Below, piece after piece: positions 40,855 to 48,751 of a stretch of DNA of 64,000 nucleotides. A model generated the notes under the pieces. The model ran no database searches and had not been told where the DNA came from. It was given only the letters and a program-made list of their open reading frames with translations. A program made the position numbers and the translations under genes. Numbering within the stretch: position 1 is the stretch's first letter; every line of letters starts with the position of its first letter. The DNA comes from Pseudomonas sp. Lineage in GTDB: Bacteria > Pseudomonadota > Gammaproteobacteria > Pseudomonadales > Pseudomonadaceae. The stretch covers positions 1 to 64,000 of the forward strand of contig JAUYKV010000044.1 of the NCBI GenBank assembly GCA_030699825.1, read 5' to 3'.

Positions 40855-42462
40855 TTATTCCTCTTCGGGTTTCTTCGGCGGCAGGTCCTGTTCGGGCTCT
40901 GGCGCAGCGCCCTTAGGCGGTGTGTAGTTGCCATCAGCGCGGCGCTGGGCAATTTCGCGATTGCGCTGGCGGTAGATCTGCTGCCAGTTTTCACCGGTCA
41001 TGGCGGCAGCTTCGATGGTTTCGTTGCTGACGCCGATCTCGATACGCTTGCCGGCGGCGTTGGCCTCTTTCAGTTCGTCGATGGCGCCTTTGGCCGGGCC
41101 GATCCAGATGGCGCGGGTATAGGCACGGCGAATGGCTGGGTCGGCGTAACCGGGAGCCTTGATGCGGCCACGGGCTACCGCCTCATCGAACAGCAGTTCG
41201 TAGCTCGGCTGGCAGAAGTCGCACACCAGCCACCAGCGGCGCATGTAGAAGGCGCGCCAGGCCTGCAGCATGCTGGCCCGCGCGGCGCTGTAGGAACTGG
41301 AGTAGTAGAGCATCAGCTCTTCCATCGGCAGCTCCAGGGCGGCGCCGATCTCTTTGACGATGCTGGTGAAGAACGGGTCGAACTGGGCGTTTGGGCGTGC
41401 CGGGTTGGCGATCATCGGTTCTTCGCCGGGAGCAAGGTCCACCACCGCGCCCTCACCAAGCTGCACGGGCGGCTGGTCGATGGCGCTGTTTTCGTCATCG
41501 GTCAACGCCGACAGCCCGAGGTTGCCCTGGTTGAACGCCTCACCCTTCTTGAGGAACACGGTGAACATGGCCGAAATGATTGCGGCCATCAGCTCGGCGC
41601 TGCTGTAGCGCTCAAGCTTTTGCAGTGGCTCCAGTACGGGCGCCAGGTACGGCGCGCCGCGCTTCTGGCCGGGGCGGTCTTTGTCGCACCAGATCTGCAT
41701 GACGCGGCGGCGGCCGGTCTCGGCGCCAAATACCGGCACCCGATCCCATTTGATGGTTTTGCCGGGCACCATCTCGCCCGGGTAGCCGTTACAGATATGG
41801 AAGTGAGTCGGCGCGCCATGCTCGTCGAACTCGATGCCCTCGACCAGGTTGGCGCGGTCTGGTGTGTTGTTGGGGTTGGTTACCCGGTCGGTCTCGATCA
41901 GCTGGATGCGGGTGCTGTAGATGGTGCCGTTGCGTTCGATGTCCGGGGTGGTGGCGAACACGTCGCCGCCGGAAAGCGCAGACACCAGCGCCAGGGCCTG
42001 GAGCTGGTAGTGGTTGAGCGTTGCCTCGGCGTCGCATTCCTGGGGGTTCTCGGCCCAGAGCGTCCACTCGCGTTCGATTTGCGCATTGAGCAGCTCGGCT
42101 GCCTCTTCACTGATGCCGAGCGCCTCCCAGTCGACCTGGGGGCGACAGATCAGGCCGGTACCCACAACACTGGTACGGTTGCGCACGATCGCGGCGCGGG
42201 CGATCAGGTGGTTGCGCAGGGCATCGCGGGATCGTGCGACCAGGGTCTTGCGCTCTGGCGCGCTCAAATCCTTGCTGGGGCTGCCGAGCGCCGGCAGCCA
42301 GCTGGACATGCTGCGCAGCACGCGCGAGGCGCCGCGCCATTTGGTTTCCACGCCACCACCGCCGCCCTGCATCCGTGTCTGGCTTTGCACCAGGTCGCGT
42401 ACGGCCTGGCTTGCTGCTTTGGCCATGACCTCGTCCGGCGTGCTTTTGGAGAAAAACCCCAT
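40855..42462 (-). CDS. Portal protein (lambda gpB family)
   Basis: The 535-residue protein carries the lambda-portal signatures (ARSRDALRNHLIARAAIVRNRTSVVGTGLICRPQVDWEALG; GRRRVMQIWCDKDRPGQKRGAPYLAPVLEPLQKLERYSSAELMAAIISAMFTVF; LPMEELMLYYSSSYSAARASMLQAWRAFYMRRWWLV). It forms the dodecameric ring through which DNA enters. It follows the gpW-type gene by one base and precedes the protease. Confidence 0.94.
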   Translation of the reverse strand: MGFFSKSTPDEVMAKAASQAVRDLVQSQTRMQGGGGGVETKWRGASRVLRSMSSWLPALGSPSKDLSAPERKTLVARSRDALRNHLIARAAIVRNRTSVVGTGLICRPQVDWEALGISEEAAELLNAQIEREWTLWAENPQECDAEATLNHYQLQALALVSALSGGDVFATTPDIERNGTIYSTRIQLIETDRVTNPNNTPDRANLVEGIEFDEHGAPTHFHICNGYPGEMVPGKTIKWDRVPVFGAETGRRRVMQIWCDKDRPGQKRGAPYLAPVLEPLQKLERYSSAELMAAIISAMFTVFLKKGEAFNQGNLGLSALTDDENSAIDQPPVQLGEGAVVDLAPGEEPMIANPARPNAQFDPFFTSIVKEIGAALELPMEELMLYYSSSYSAARASMLQAWRAFYMRRWWLVCDFCQPSYELLFDEAVARGRIKAPGYADPAIRRAYTRAIWIGPAKGAIDELKEANAAGKRIEIGVSNETIEAAAMTGENWQQIYRQRNREIAQRRADGNYTPPKGAAPEPEQDLPPKKPEEE

Positions 42463-42463
42463 G

Positions 42464-42685
42464 TCAGATACTCACGTAGGAGATTCGGTTGCGGCCACGA
42501 AGCGCCGCGGCTTCCTGGTTGACCTGTTTGGTGTATTGCTCTTCCAGGATGCGCAGCGACGCCATTTCGGCGCGCTGCACCTCGCGGTCTCCTTTGCGGA
42601 TGCGCTGGCCGCTGGCAAGTATCTCGGTGATGGAGGCGCGCACTTGGGCGAGCCGATTTTGGGCTGCGGTCATGTTGGGCCTCAT
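42464..42685 (-). CDS. gpW-type head-tail joining protein
   Basis: The 73-residue helical protein (MTAAQNRLAQVRASITEILASGQRIRKGDREVQRAEMASLRILEEQYTKQV) matches the gpW pattern in size, helix content and place between terminase and portal. The first ATG overlaps the terminase stop (ATGA); a second in-frame ATG lies four codons later. gpW closes the filled head before the tail attaches. Confidence 0.82.
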   Translation of the reverse strand: MRPNMTAAQNRLAQVRASITEILASGQRIRKGDREVQRAEMASLRILEEQYTKQVNQEAAALRGRNRISYVSI

Positions 42686-44583
42686 TGAACTCGGCTGCGG
42701 GTGCCCCTTGCGGGACGATGCTTGGTGGCGGCCTGAGTGATACTCAGGTCGAGACCGAAGTGTTGTTGGGCGATGCGGAGCATGGCCACGGCGATGACAA
42801 AGCAGTCCAACGCTTCGTTGCGGCGCCCTTTTGCATCCCAGGTGTGAATCCGGCGCCCTTTAACGATTTTGAGTACACGCACCTCAGCGGTGAGCTGCTT
42901 GAGTTCGCTTTCGTCGCAGATGTCGTCATTGGCCGGCAGGTGCACCACGCCGGCCACGGCTTGGCCTGGTTGCGGCTGCAGCTTGATACGGCTGTAGATA
43001 AGCTCCTTGGCGTTCTCGGTGCCGAGCATGGTCAGGTAGGTGCCTGACTTGTGCTTCGTGCGCGGAAAGTCGGCTATCTGGCGCCCCGGTATCGAGTGGC
43101 CCTTGGTGGGGATCACCCAGCGAATGCCGTGTAAGCGACTTTCTGCGTAGACCTCGTCGGTATAGTTGCCGCCCGAGTCCCAACCCCAAAGCGCAACCCT
43201 GAGCACTACACCGTCGGAACGGCGATAGGTATTCTTAAGTCGCTCACCAACACGTTTGCGCAACTCCTCGCCGCCCGGGTCGCCATAAAGAATCCAGCGG
43301 TCCACCAGCCAAGACTCTTCGCCGGGACCGAATGCCCAGACACGACCTTCATATCGGTCGTCTTGGGTGTCGATGCCGCCGACCAGGATCGCAGCTCTTT
43401 CCGGTATGTCGCCCCACACTTCGCGGCGAGCGTACAAATGCTCCCACTCGACCTTTTCGCCTTCGTCTTCCTCCCAGGTTTCGCCCAGGGTGGTGTTGAC
43501 GAAGGTGATCAGCTTCTCGCGGTCACCTTTTACCTTGAGCCACTCTTCTGCAATTTTTAGCCAGGTCGACCAGGTGCTGTAGATAGCCCAGCAATAGAAC
43601 GCCACCGACTTGGGTGTGCGCATGGGCTGGTCGTTGTTGTCGAACCAGTCCATGGCGTCGCGCGTCCAGATACCTGTCGCTTCGCAGATCCACCGACCGT
43701 GTGGCGACGCTGCCACCATGTCCTGATGGGCGAAATGCTCGGGGCAGTGTTCGCAGACATACCAGGCCTTGGTCGCTTGGCCGAGAGCATCCTTCTCCCA
43801 CTTCAGGCCGTACTCACAATCCTTGCCGCCAAACTTCAGCGTCTGCTCACCTTTGCAGTGCGGGCAGGAAACGTGGAATCGCAGCCTGATCGGAGACTCG
43901 CCGGCGGCCTTGCTGACCTGACAACTCTCTGCCTTCTTCGGCGTAGAACCACGAATGGACTTTGGGTAGGTGGCACCGTCTAGGCGCTTGTCGCCAAGGG
44001 TTACCGCATCACCTTCGCCCTCGATGTCCTGATCAAAGTTGGACAGTTCGTCGTAGATCGTTTCGTCAGCGCTCAGCTCACGATAGTTACCAGAGGCGGT
44101 ACCACCTCGGATCCACAGGCTCTTGCGATTCGAGAACGTCTTCGCCTCGATCGTGTTGTCTCGGTGCTTCTTGCCGAACCAGTGAGCCAGCTCTTTGATG
44201 ACCGGGACGTCACGCACGAGGCCGTCGACATGGCGTTTGCTGATGCCCTTGGCGTCGGTGTCCGTCGGGCTCCACATGACGATGTTGCGACGCTTGTGCT
44301 GCAGCTTGTAGCCAATGTTGGCCATCAGTAGTTTGGTGTAACCGATCCGCGCCGACTTAACGAAGTTGACGACGGCGATCAGGTCGTTACCCATCGCGTT
44401 GAGGATGGCGACCTGGAACGGGTCAGTGGTCCATTTGCCCTCGTGGTACGAGGATTCGGACGACATGTAGAAATGTTCGTCTGCCCACTGAACCGCCGTC
44501 ATGGGCGGATCTTTGGAAAGGCCCTGCAACCCTAACCGTACGGCTTTGCCGAGGTCATTGATCCATGGTTGCGAGGTACTCAT
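42682..44583 (-). CDS. Terminase large subunit (GpA family)
   Basis: The 633-residue protein is a GpA-type terminase. The packaging ATPase has a Walker A-like FVKSARIGYTKLL and an acidic Walker B region (SADETIYDELSNFDQDIEGEGD), a zinc-finger-like CPHC...CEHC pair near 240-285, and a nuclease domain with GIDTQDDR and EALDCFVIAVAML acidic residues. It cuts cos sites and pumps DNA into proheads. It overlaps the small subunit gene by 29 bp and gpW by 4 bp. Confidence 0.95.
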   Translation of the reverse strand: MSTSQPWINDLGKAVRLGLQGLSKDPPMTAVQWADEHFYMSSESSYHEGKWTTDPFQVAILNAMGNDLIAVVNFVKSARIGYTKLLMANIGYKLQHKRRNIVMWSPTDTDAKGISKRHVDGLVRDVPVIKELAHWFGKKHRDNTIEAKTFSNRKSLWIRGGTASGNYRELSADETIYDELSNFDQDIEGEGDAVTLGDKRLDGATYPKSIRGSTPKKAESCQVSKAAGESPIRLRFHVSCPHCKGEQTLKFGGKDCEYGLKWEKDALGQATKAWYVCEHCPEHFAHQDMVAASPHGRWICEATGIWTRDAMDWFDNNDQPMRTPKSVAFYCWAIYSTWSTWLKIAEEWLKVKGDREKLITFVNTTLGETWEEDEGEKVEWEHLYARREVWGDIPERAAILVGGIDTQDDRYEGRVWAFGPGEESWLVDRWILYGDPGGEELRKRVGERLKNTYRRSDGVVLRVALWGWDSGGNYTDEVYAESRLHGIRWVIPTKGHSIPGRQIADFPRTKHKSGTYLTMLGTENAKELIYSRIKLQPQPGQAVAGVVHLPANDDICDESELKQLTAEVRVLKIVKGRRIHTWDAKGRRNEALDCFVIAVAMLRIAQQHFGLDLSITQAATKHRPARGTRSRVQ

Positions 44584-45100
44584 CGAGATATCCCGGTAGT
44601 TCGTCGCCGAACTGCGCGGCGATATTGCGAGCCAGGGCGATCTCTCGCTCCGTTGTTTCCAGTATCCGAGGGTCGATGTCTGGGTGGCGGCGGCTTACTG
44701 TCTTGCCGACGGTTTCGAGTTTTGAGCCGATTTTGGAAGCGATTTTCTCCAACGCGAAGGTCACGAACGGCGCCGGAATCAGTAGCTTGTCGTTGATCTG
44801 GTTTTTCTGTTCCTGGGCATAGGCTTGCGCAGTGGTGAGCCTAAGCTTCTGCTGAGTCAGCTTGTGATCGGCCAGCGGATCGACCCCGTCAAGTTCCGAC
44901 CCTGCAAGTTGCTGCTTGCGCGCGGCGTTATTGAGCCGGTTTTGCACCACATCCTGCACCCGATAAAAGGCCTCTCTGCCGATTCGGGCGACTGGCTCAA
45001 CGCCCCACTTATCAAAGGCTTGCGGGGAAATTCCGAGGCTTCTGGCCATCTCGGATTTGTTCAACCATCCCGGCTGCCTGGTTGTTTCGTTTTTAGTCAT
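44555..45100 (-). CDS. Terminase small subunit (Nu1-type)
   Basis: I take MTKNETTRQPGWLNKSEMARSLGISPQAFDKW (45100) as the start, giving 181 residues. An N-terminal winged helix-turn-helix binds DNA near cos, and a helical region (LTQQKLRLTTAQAYAQEQKNQINDKLLIPAPFVTFALEKIASKIGSKLE) links to the large subunit. A longer frame from 45139 lacks a ribosome site. The short untranslated gap upstream holds the candidate cos site. Confidence 0.88.
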   Translation of the reverse strand: MTKNETTRQPGWLNKSEMARSLGISPQAFDKWGVEPVARIGREAFYRVQDVVQNRLNNAARKQQLAGSELDGVDPLADHKLTQQKLRLTTAQAYAQEQKNQINDKLLIPAPFVTFALEKIASKIGSKLETVGKTVSRRHPDIDPRILETTEREIALARNIAAQFGDELPGYLDEYLATMDQ

Positions 45101-45149
45101 GACTAAACAACAACCAACCTCCGAAAAAAGGTCATACATGTATATCGAG

Positions 45150-45225
45150 CGGGGCCCGAATTACCCTCGACGGGTGGGGGGTGCCCAGGAGGACCCAAAA
45201 ATGGGGCCCCGCCCTCACCCGACAA
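45150..45225. other. Candidate cos site
   Basis: The stretch upstream of the terminase genes is dense in G and C runs (GGGGCCCG, GGGTGGGGGGTGCCC, GGGGCCCCGCCC) around CCCAGGAGGACCC, without a coding frame. cos sites of phages with GpA-type terminases usually lie here. The exact nick positions cannot be read from sequence alone. Confidence 0.4.
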
Positions 45226-45279
45226 GTTCGCGTGTAGCACGTCACAACCCCTCGTCGCGCACCGCAATGGTGCAGCTGC

Positions 45280-46080
45280 CTACCGCTTGGGCTGAGACTG
45301 AGGCCTGCGCCTGAAGTTGGTCGGCAGCTTGCCGGTCAGGGCATCAGTGATTGCCTTGTTGATGTTGGCCTCAAGCTGCGCGTCGTTCTCGGCAACGCGG
45401 CGCACCACATCATGAAAGCGGAACCGCTCACGGTAGTGAGGCGCGCCTCGGGTGAACATCAGCACCACCCTCATGTCGTCCTCACCGCGGCGCTCAGCGA
45501 TGCCAATCGGCACCTTGCCACGCTTGATAACGAAGAACGCTTTGGCGTGCCCCTTCTTGAGAGAGCGCGCACTGTCGGTAGCGTTGTGATCGGAGCCTGA
45601 CTTGTGAACCACCTTCAGGCCGGAAAGAACTTTCCCTATGAAGTCACGGGCTATCCCGCCATTCGAATCCATTGGGGTGTGGTCGGTCGGAGTAATGAAT
45701 CGACCACGCGGCAATATCCCTGCCGCCCTGAGCATCTTCTCCGAGCCCTTGGTCAAGCGGCTAGACCCATATACCTGCGGACTGAACCACTCATCGAACC
45801 CGTGGCCCTTGCTGCCGAGGTCGCCATCCTTGACCGTCACAACCGCCTCGATCTGCTCCAGATCGCGCAACGGCTTCGCATTGATGATCCTCACCGAATC
45901 CAACACCCACCGCGTTGGGCTGTCGAAGACACTACTCATCTCGACCCGCAACACCTGGCGCGCCTGGTTGGCGGTATGGTTCAGTGCGTCGGCCAAAGCG
46001 CTGCTGGCCATCCGAGCATCCAGCTTCCCAAGCGCAGCCAAGGCATCATCCAGGCCATTAGCCGTGATACTTCCTTTCAC
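45280..46080 (-). CDS. Minor tail protein Z-like
   Basis: The best start is GTG at 46080, which overlaps the stop of the holin gene (GTGA), giving 266 residues beginning with KGSITANGLDDALAALGKLDARMASSALADALNHTANQARQVL. This matches the pattern of lambda gpZ-type tail completion proteins, with a helical N-terminal part and a beta-rich middle (RWVLDSVRIINAKPLRDLEQIEAVVTVKD). In lambda Z lies with the tail genes, whereas here it lies upstream of terminase, an order seen in other Pseudomonas phages. Confidence 0.75.
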   Translation of the reverse strand: MKGSITANGLDDALAALGKLDARMASSALADALNHTANQARQVLRVEMSSVFDSPTRWVLDSVRIINAKPLRDLEQIEAVVTVKDGDLGSKGHGFDEWFSPQVYGSSRLTKGSEKMLRAAGILPRGRFITPTDHTPMDSNGGIARDFIGKVLSGLKVVHKSGSDHNATDSARSLKKGHAKAFFVIKRGKVPIGIAERRGEDDMRVVLMFTRGAPHYRERFRFHDVVRRVAENDAQLEANINKAITDALTGKLPTNFRRRPQSQPKR

Positions 46081-46487
46081 TCCCCGCGGGCCCGGCGCTT
46101 TGCCTCGAGCACGATGTCGACGATCTCGGTTATGTGTCGATCCTTCTTCGCCTCGCTCCAGGCGAACAGGGCGCGCACCAGAACCCAGGCAGGCAGACCG
46201 CACACGAATATCACGCCACCGATGGCAATCATGCCGGCGTCATCGTTGACCCAGTGGCCGATATCCAGCCAGCGGACAATGAACGCGCCGCCGCAGATGC
46301 TGAACACGGTGGTACTGATCATCGCTACTACGAACTCGCGCACTGTCCGGGGTAGCGTCATAGCCATCACGACCACTGCCGCAAGCACTGCAACGAACCC
46401 GAACGCGCCGAGCTTGTACAGCGCGATGCCACCGAGGGCAGTCAGTGGGCCGGGCTCGGACATGGGGTTGATCCCTAGGTATTTCAT
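46077..46487 (-). CDS. Putative holin
   Basis: From MKYLGINPMSEPGPLTALGGIALYKLG (46487, GGGAG ribosome site) the protein is 136 residues with three predicted membrane helices (about 23-45, 52-75 and 85-110), then a charged cytoplasmic tail (WSEAKKDRHITEIVDIVLEAKRRARGE). That is the form of class I holins. It would permit the endolysin encoded far downstream (20.8 kb) to reach the wall. It follows a terminator and precedes the Z-like gene. Confidence 0.75.
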   Translation of the reverse strand: MKYLGINPMSEPGPLTALGGIALYKLGAFGFVAVLAAVVVMAMTLPRTVREFVVAMISTTVFSICGGAFIVRWLDIGHWVNDDAGMIAIGGVIFVCGLPAWVLVRALFAWSEAKKDRHITEIVDIVLEAKRRARGE

Positions 46488-46598
46488 TTTGGCACTCCCG
46501 GCATCAGCCTGGTGGTGTCGTGTAGGTCCGGCACAGCACTGCGCGGCCATCCGCTCAGAGCGAGGAGGAAGCCAGTGGTGCCGGAGTTGGGGGGGAAT

Positions 46599-46621
46599 AA
46601 AAAGGCCCGCAGGTGACGGGC
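46599..46621 (-). terminator. Intrinsic terminator upstream of the holin gene
   Basis: On the minus strand GCCCG-N7-CGGGC is followed by CTTTTTAT. It faces late transcription, between the 84-residue gene and the holin gene. Confidence 0.7.
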
Positions 46622-46662
46622 AAAGCAGCGCTGACTGGGGAGAACAGCGCGAGGTAAACGAT

Positions 46663-46917
46663 TCAGTCAGCGGCCTGGAAGTCGACGTAGTAGGTCTTCC
46701 CTACTTCAAGCCGCTCAGCTACTGACTGTGCCCAGGCGGCGCGATACTCAGCCCAGGGCGTGTACTTGCCGAACACTGCGTTCTCGTCGCCGGCAGTGCC
46801 CGACTCCGGCGTCCATACAGCGCCGAAGCGCACGTTGGCCATCGGGTTGGCGGGATCGGTATGCGGATTGAGCTCTACAGCGTGGCAGATCATCTTGCAG
46901 CGAATGGCTTGAGTCAT
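46663..46917 (-). CDS. Small phage protein, unknown function
   Basis: The 84-residue product (MTQAIRCKMICHAVELNPHTDPANPMANVRFGAVWTPESGTAGDENAVFGKYTPWAEYRAAWAQS...VGKTYYVDFQAAD) is predicted as a compact beta-rich domain. Similar short proteins with the NVRFGAVW...ENxxFxKxTP...G..YYVDF pattern occur in many tailed phages, but no function is known to me. It stands alone between two terminators. Confidence 0.75.
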   Translation of the reverse strand: MTQAIRCKMICHAVELNPHTDPANPMANVRFGAVWTPESGTAGDENAVFGKYTPWAEYRAAWAQSVAERLEVGKTYYVDFQAAD

Positions 46918-46978
46918 GACGGGTTCCTCTGTTGCAGGTTGAGCAGGAGGGCCTATCAGTCTTTCGCCTGCAGAAACG

Positions 46979-47010
46979 AAAAAACCCCGGCGATTAGGCC
47001 AGGGCTTTTT
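46979..47010. terminator. Hairpin terminator after the candidate late regulator
   Basis: An imperfect GC-rich stem (GCCCTGGC...GCCGGGG on the minus strand) is flanked by AAAAAA and TTTTT, so it may work in both directions. It lies at the start of the late region. Confidence 0.7.
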
Positions 47011-47078
47011 GATGGGATCTGATGATTACGCACCAGACCGCAGATTGGCTTTAATACTGCTCACTTGCTCAGCACACG

Positions 47079-47609
47079 TCAAGCAGCTTCGCTCTCGATC
47101 AATCCGCGATCCACCAGGATAGGCTCAGCCAGGATGAAAGCGTCGTTGACCCGCGCTTCCAGCCAGCGCTTCATCACCGACCGCCAGCGCCGCAGCGTCC
47201 CTTCCGGCGTACCGTCCACATCCCAGGTGTGCAGCACATAGAACGCATCAGGAAGCCGCCGAGGGATCGCCCAGGCCGTCGTGCACTTCATCTTGAACAG
47301 GTGATGCGCCGGGCACTCAACGCGCGGGATGATCCAGTGGATGGCCTTCGCCACCTCCACGTCGTTGATGCTGTACTTCGCCACCAGCACCTGCCAGGCC
47401 AACTGCGGCAGCTCACGATGCAGGGCCGCGCGCGTCATGCTGTCCTGCGTCAACCGCTCCTGCTCAGACAGCCCCGCCCCACCGCCGCCGCGGGCCTCAG
47501 GAAACCCCGCCTGGTACCGCTGCTGCCAGCCGGCCTTCTTGGTCCCGTCGATTGTCTCGATGCTCATCACCCTAGCGATTACGTGCCCAACGTCTCTGTA
47601 TATGGTCAT
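47079..47609 (-). CDS. Phage protein in late-regulator position
   Basis: The 176-residue product contains LPQLAWQVLVAKYSINDVEVAKAIHWIIPRV and TLRRWRSVMKRWLEARVNDAFILAEPILVDRGLI, helical segments with basic faces. It is the last gene before the lysis/packaging genes, where lambda-like phages encode the Q antiterminator, and terminators lie downstream in its own direction. I recognise no Q family motif, so the late-regulator role is an inference from place only. It starts 10 bp after the preceding gene ends. Confidence 0.65.
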   Translation of the reverse strand: MTIYRDVGHVIARVMSIETIDGTKKAGWQQRYQAGFPEARGGGGAGLSEQERLTQDSMTRAALHRELPQLAWQVLVAKYSINDVEVAKAIHWIIPRVECPAHHLFKMKCTTAWAIPRRLPDAFYVLHTWDVDGTPEGTLRRWRSVMKRWLEARVNDAFILAEPILVDRGLIESEAA

Positions 47610-47618
47610 GAATCCCCC

Positions 47619-47924
47619 TCAATCCCCAGTCCAGTTGCCACCGCCCCGATGGCGCTTATTGTTCTGCCCTGCATAATCCTTCGCCGCGCCTGCCAGCCCT
47701 TTCCGCTCGAGCTGCTGGCGCTGCTGCTCAATAACCCCCTCTACCCCGCCCAACCGCTGGCGCAGCTGGCCAACCATCACTGCAGGCTCTAAAGCCTCGC
47801 CTGTCGTCTCATGCACCAAACCAGCGCCATGGCAGCCGGCGCACTCCATGCGATGGAAGATGCCCCGGATGACGCCCTTGCCCAGACAGATCTCGCAGCG
47901 GCCGAGCGGGATGGTGGTGTTCAA
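47619..47924 (-). CDS. Zinc-finger phage protein (DnaJ-like CxxCxGxG motif)
   Basis: The 101-residue protein starts with GRCEICLGKGVIRGIFHRMECAGCHGAGLV, two CxxC pairs like the zinc-binding repeats of DnaJ, followed by a helical, glutamine-rich part (VGQLRQRLGGVEGVIEQQRQQLERKG) and a basic tail. It probably binds zinc and a nucleic acid or protein partner. Similar small proteins occur beside nin-region genes. It overlaps the upstream nuclease gene by 4 bp. Confidence 0.75.
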   Translation of the reverse strand: MNTTIPLGRCEICLGKGVIRGIFHRMECAGCHGAGLVHETTGEALEPAVMVGQLRQRLGGVEGVIEQQRQQLERKGLAGAAKDYAGQNNKRHRGGGNWTGD

Positions 47925-48277
47925 AATTCCTCGACCTCCCAGCCGGTGTTGCGCTTGCCGCGACGGATCCCCAGGAAGCGGAACGGATACATGGCCGCGG
48001 CCACCTTCGTCTTCACCCGGGCGTCATCAGTCCACACACCCTTGACCTCATGCACCTCGAGCTGGCCATCAGCGCCCATCACAAAGAAGTCAGCGGTATA
48101 GAAGGTCGCAGCAGCCAGGCGCAGCTTCACGCCCTCGAACTTGTACCACTGGATCTCCCCGGCCATCAGGCGCTGCTTCAACACCAGGTCATAGGCCGCT
48201 TCGGTCCTGTTCATCGTCCCGGCGGGCAACCTGCCGAGGGCCTGCAGCTGCTTCTTGCTGACAGAGGACTGCATCAC
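47921..48277 (-). CDS. PD-(D/E)xK nuclease-like phage protein (DUF1064 type)
   Basis: The 118-residue protein has the pattern EAAYDLVLKQRLMAGEIQWYKFEGVKLRLAAATFYTADFFVMGADGQLEVHEVKGVW. The first Glu, the Asp of TADF and the Glu-x-Lys of HEVKG fit the catalytic core of PD-(D/E)xK nucleases, as in the DUF1064 family. In phages these lie in the nin region and probably cut recombination intermediates. It overlaps its neighbours on both sides by 4 bp. Confidence 0.78.
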   Translation of the reverse strand: MMQSSVSKKQLQALGRLPAGTMNRTEAAYDLVLKQRLMAGEIQWYKFEGVKLRLAAATFYTADFFVMGADGQLEVHEVKGVWTDDARVKTKVAAAMYPFRFLGIRRGKRNTGWEVEEF

Positions 48278-48693
48278 GCCACCCTCGACGAAACGAAGTT
48301 CAGGTGCCGAACAGCCTCATCCATGGACTCACCGAAACGCTGCATCCGGATATAGGTATGCACATTGGGAAACCGCTGATGGTCAGGGTTGCGCCAGAAC
48401 CGGCCGGGAAGTTCGCGGGCCATGTCAGCCAGATCGGCATCGTAGTAGCGAACCACCGCGGCATGCTCCCCGAAGCAGTTGTTGCGCACGTCTACCGGGA
48501 AACCAACACCGTCCCATGGGTGCACCTTGGTCACCGAACAGGCGCCGCCGAAGCCTCCGGGGTGGTGGCCGATATAGCTCACCAGGTCGCCATCAAACAC
48601 ATAGGGTTCGCGGCCAAACTGCAGCGCCGGGACTACCGCGCTTGCCGCCGTAGCGATGCCGACCAACTTCAAAAACGAGCGTCTTGTGAGCAT
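48274..48693 (-). CDS. Tat-signal protein in the phage early region
   Basis: The 139-residue product begins MLTRRSFLKLVGIATAASAV, a textbook twin-arginine export signal (TRRSFLK plus hydrophobic stretch and AxA). The mature part (FGREPYVFDGDLVSYIGHHPGGFGGACSVTKVHPWDGVGFPVDVRNNCFGEHAAVVRYYDADLADMARELPGRFWRNPD...) has two cysteines and no family I recognise. A folded or cofactor-bound periplasmic protein is implied. It is embedded between recombinase and nuclease genes, an odd place for a secreted protein. Confidence 0.75.
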   Translation of the reverse strand: MLTRRSFLKLVGIATAASAVVPALQFGREPYVFDGDLVSYIGHHPGGFGGACSVTKVHPWDGVGFPVDVRNNCFGEHAAVVRYYDADLADMARELPGRFWRNPDHQRFPNVHTYIRMQRFGESMDEAVRHLNFVSSRVA

Positions 48694-48751
48694 TTATCAT
48701 CTTCCCCTAATGGAAATCCCAAAAACCGCGCAAAGCAGCGGTAGCAAAGGG

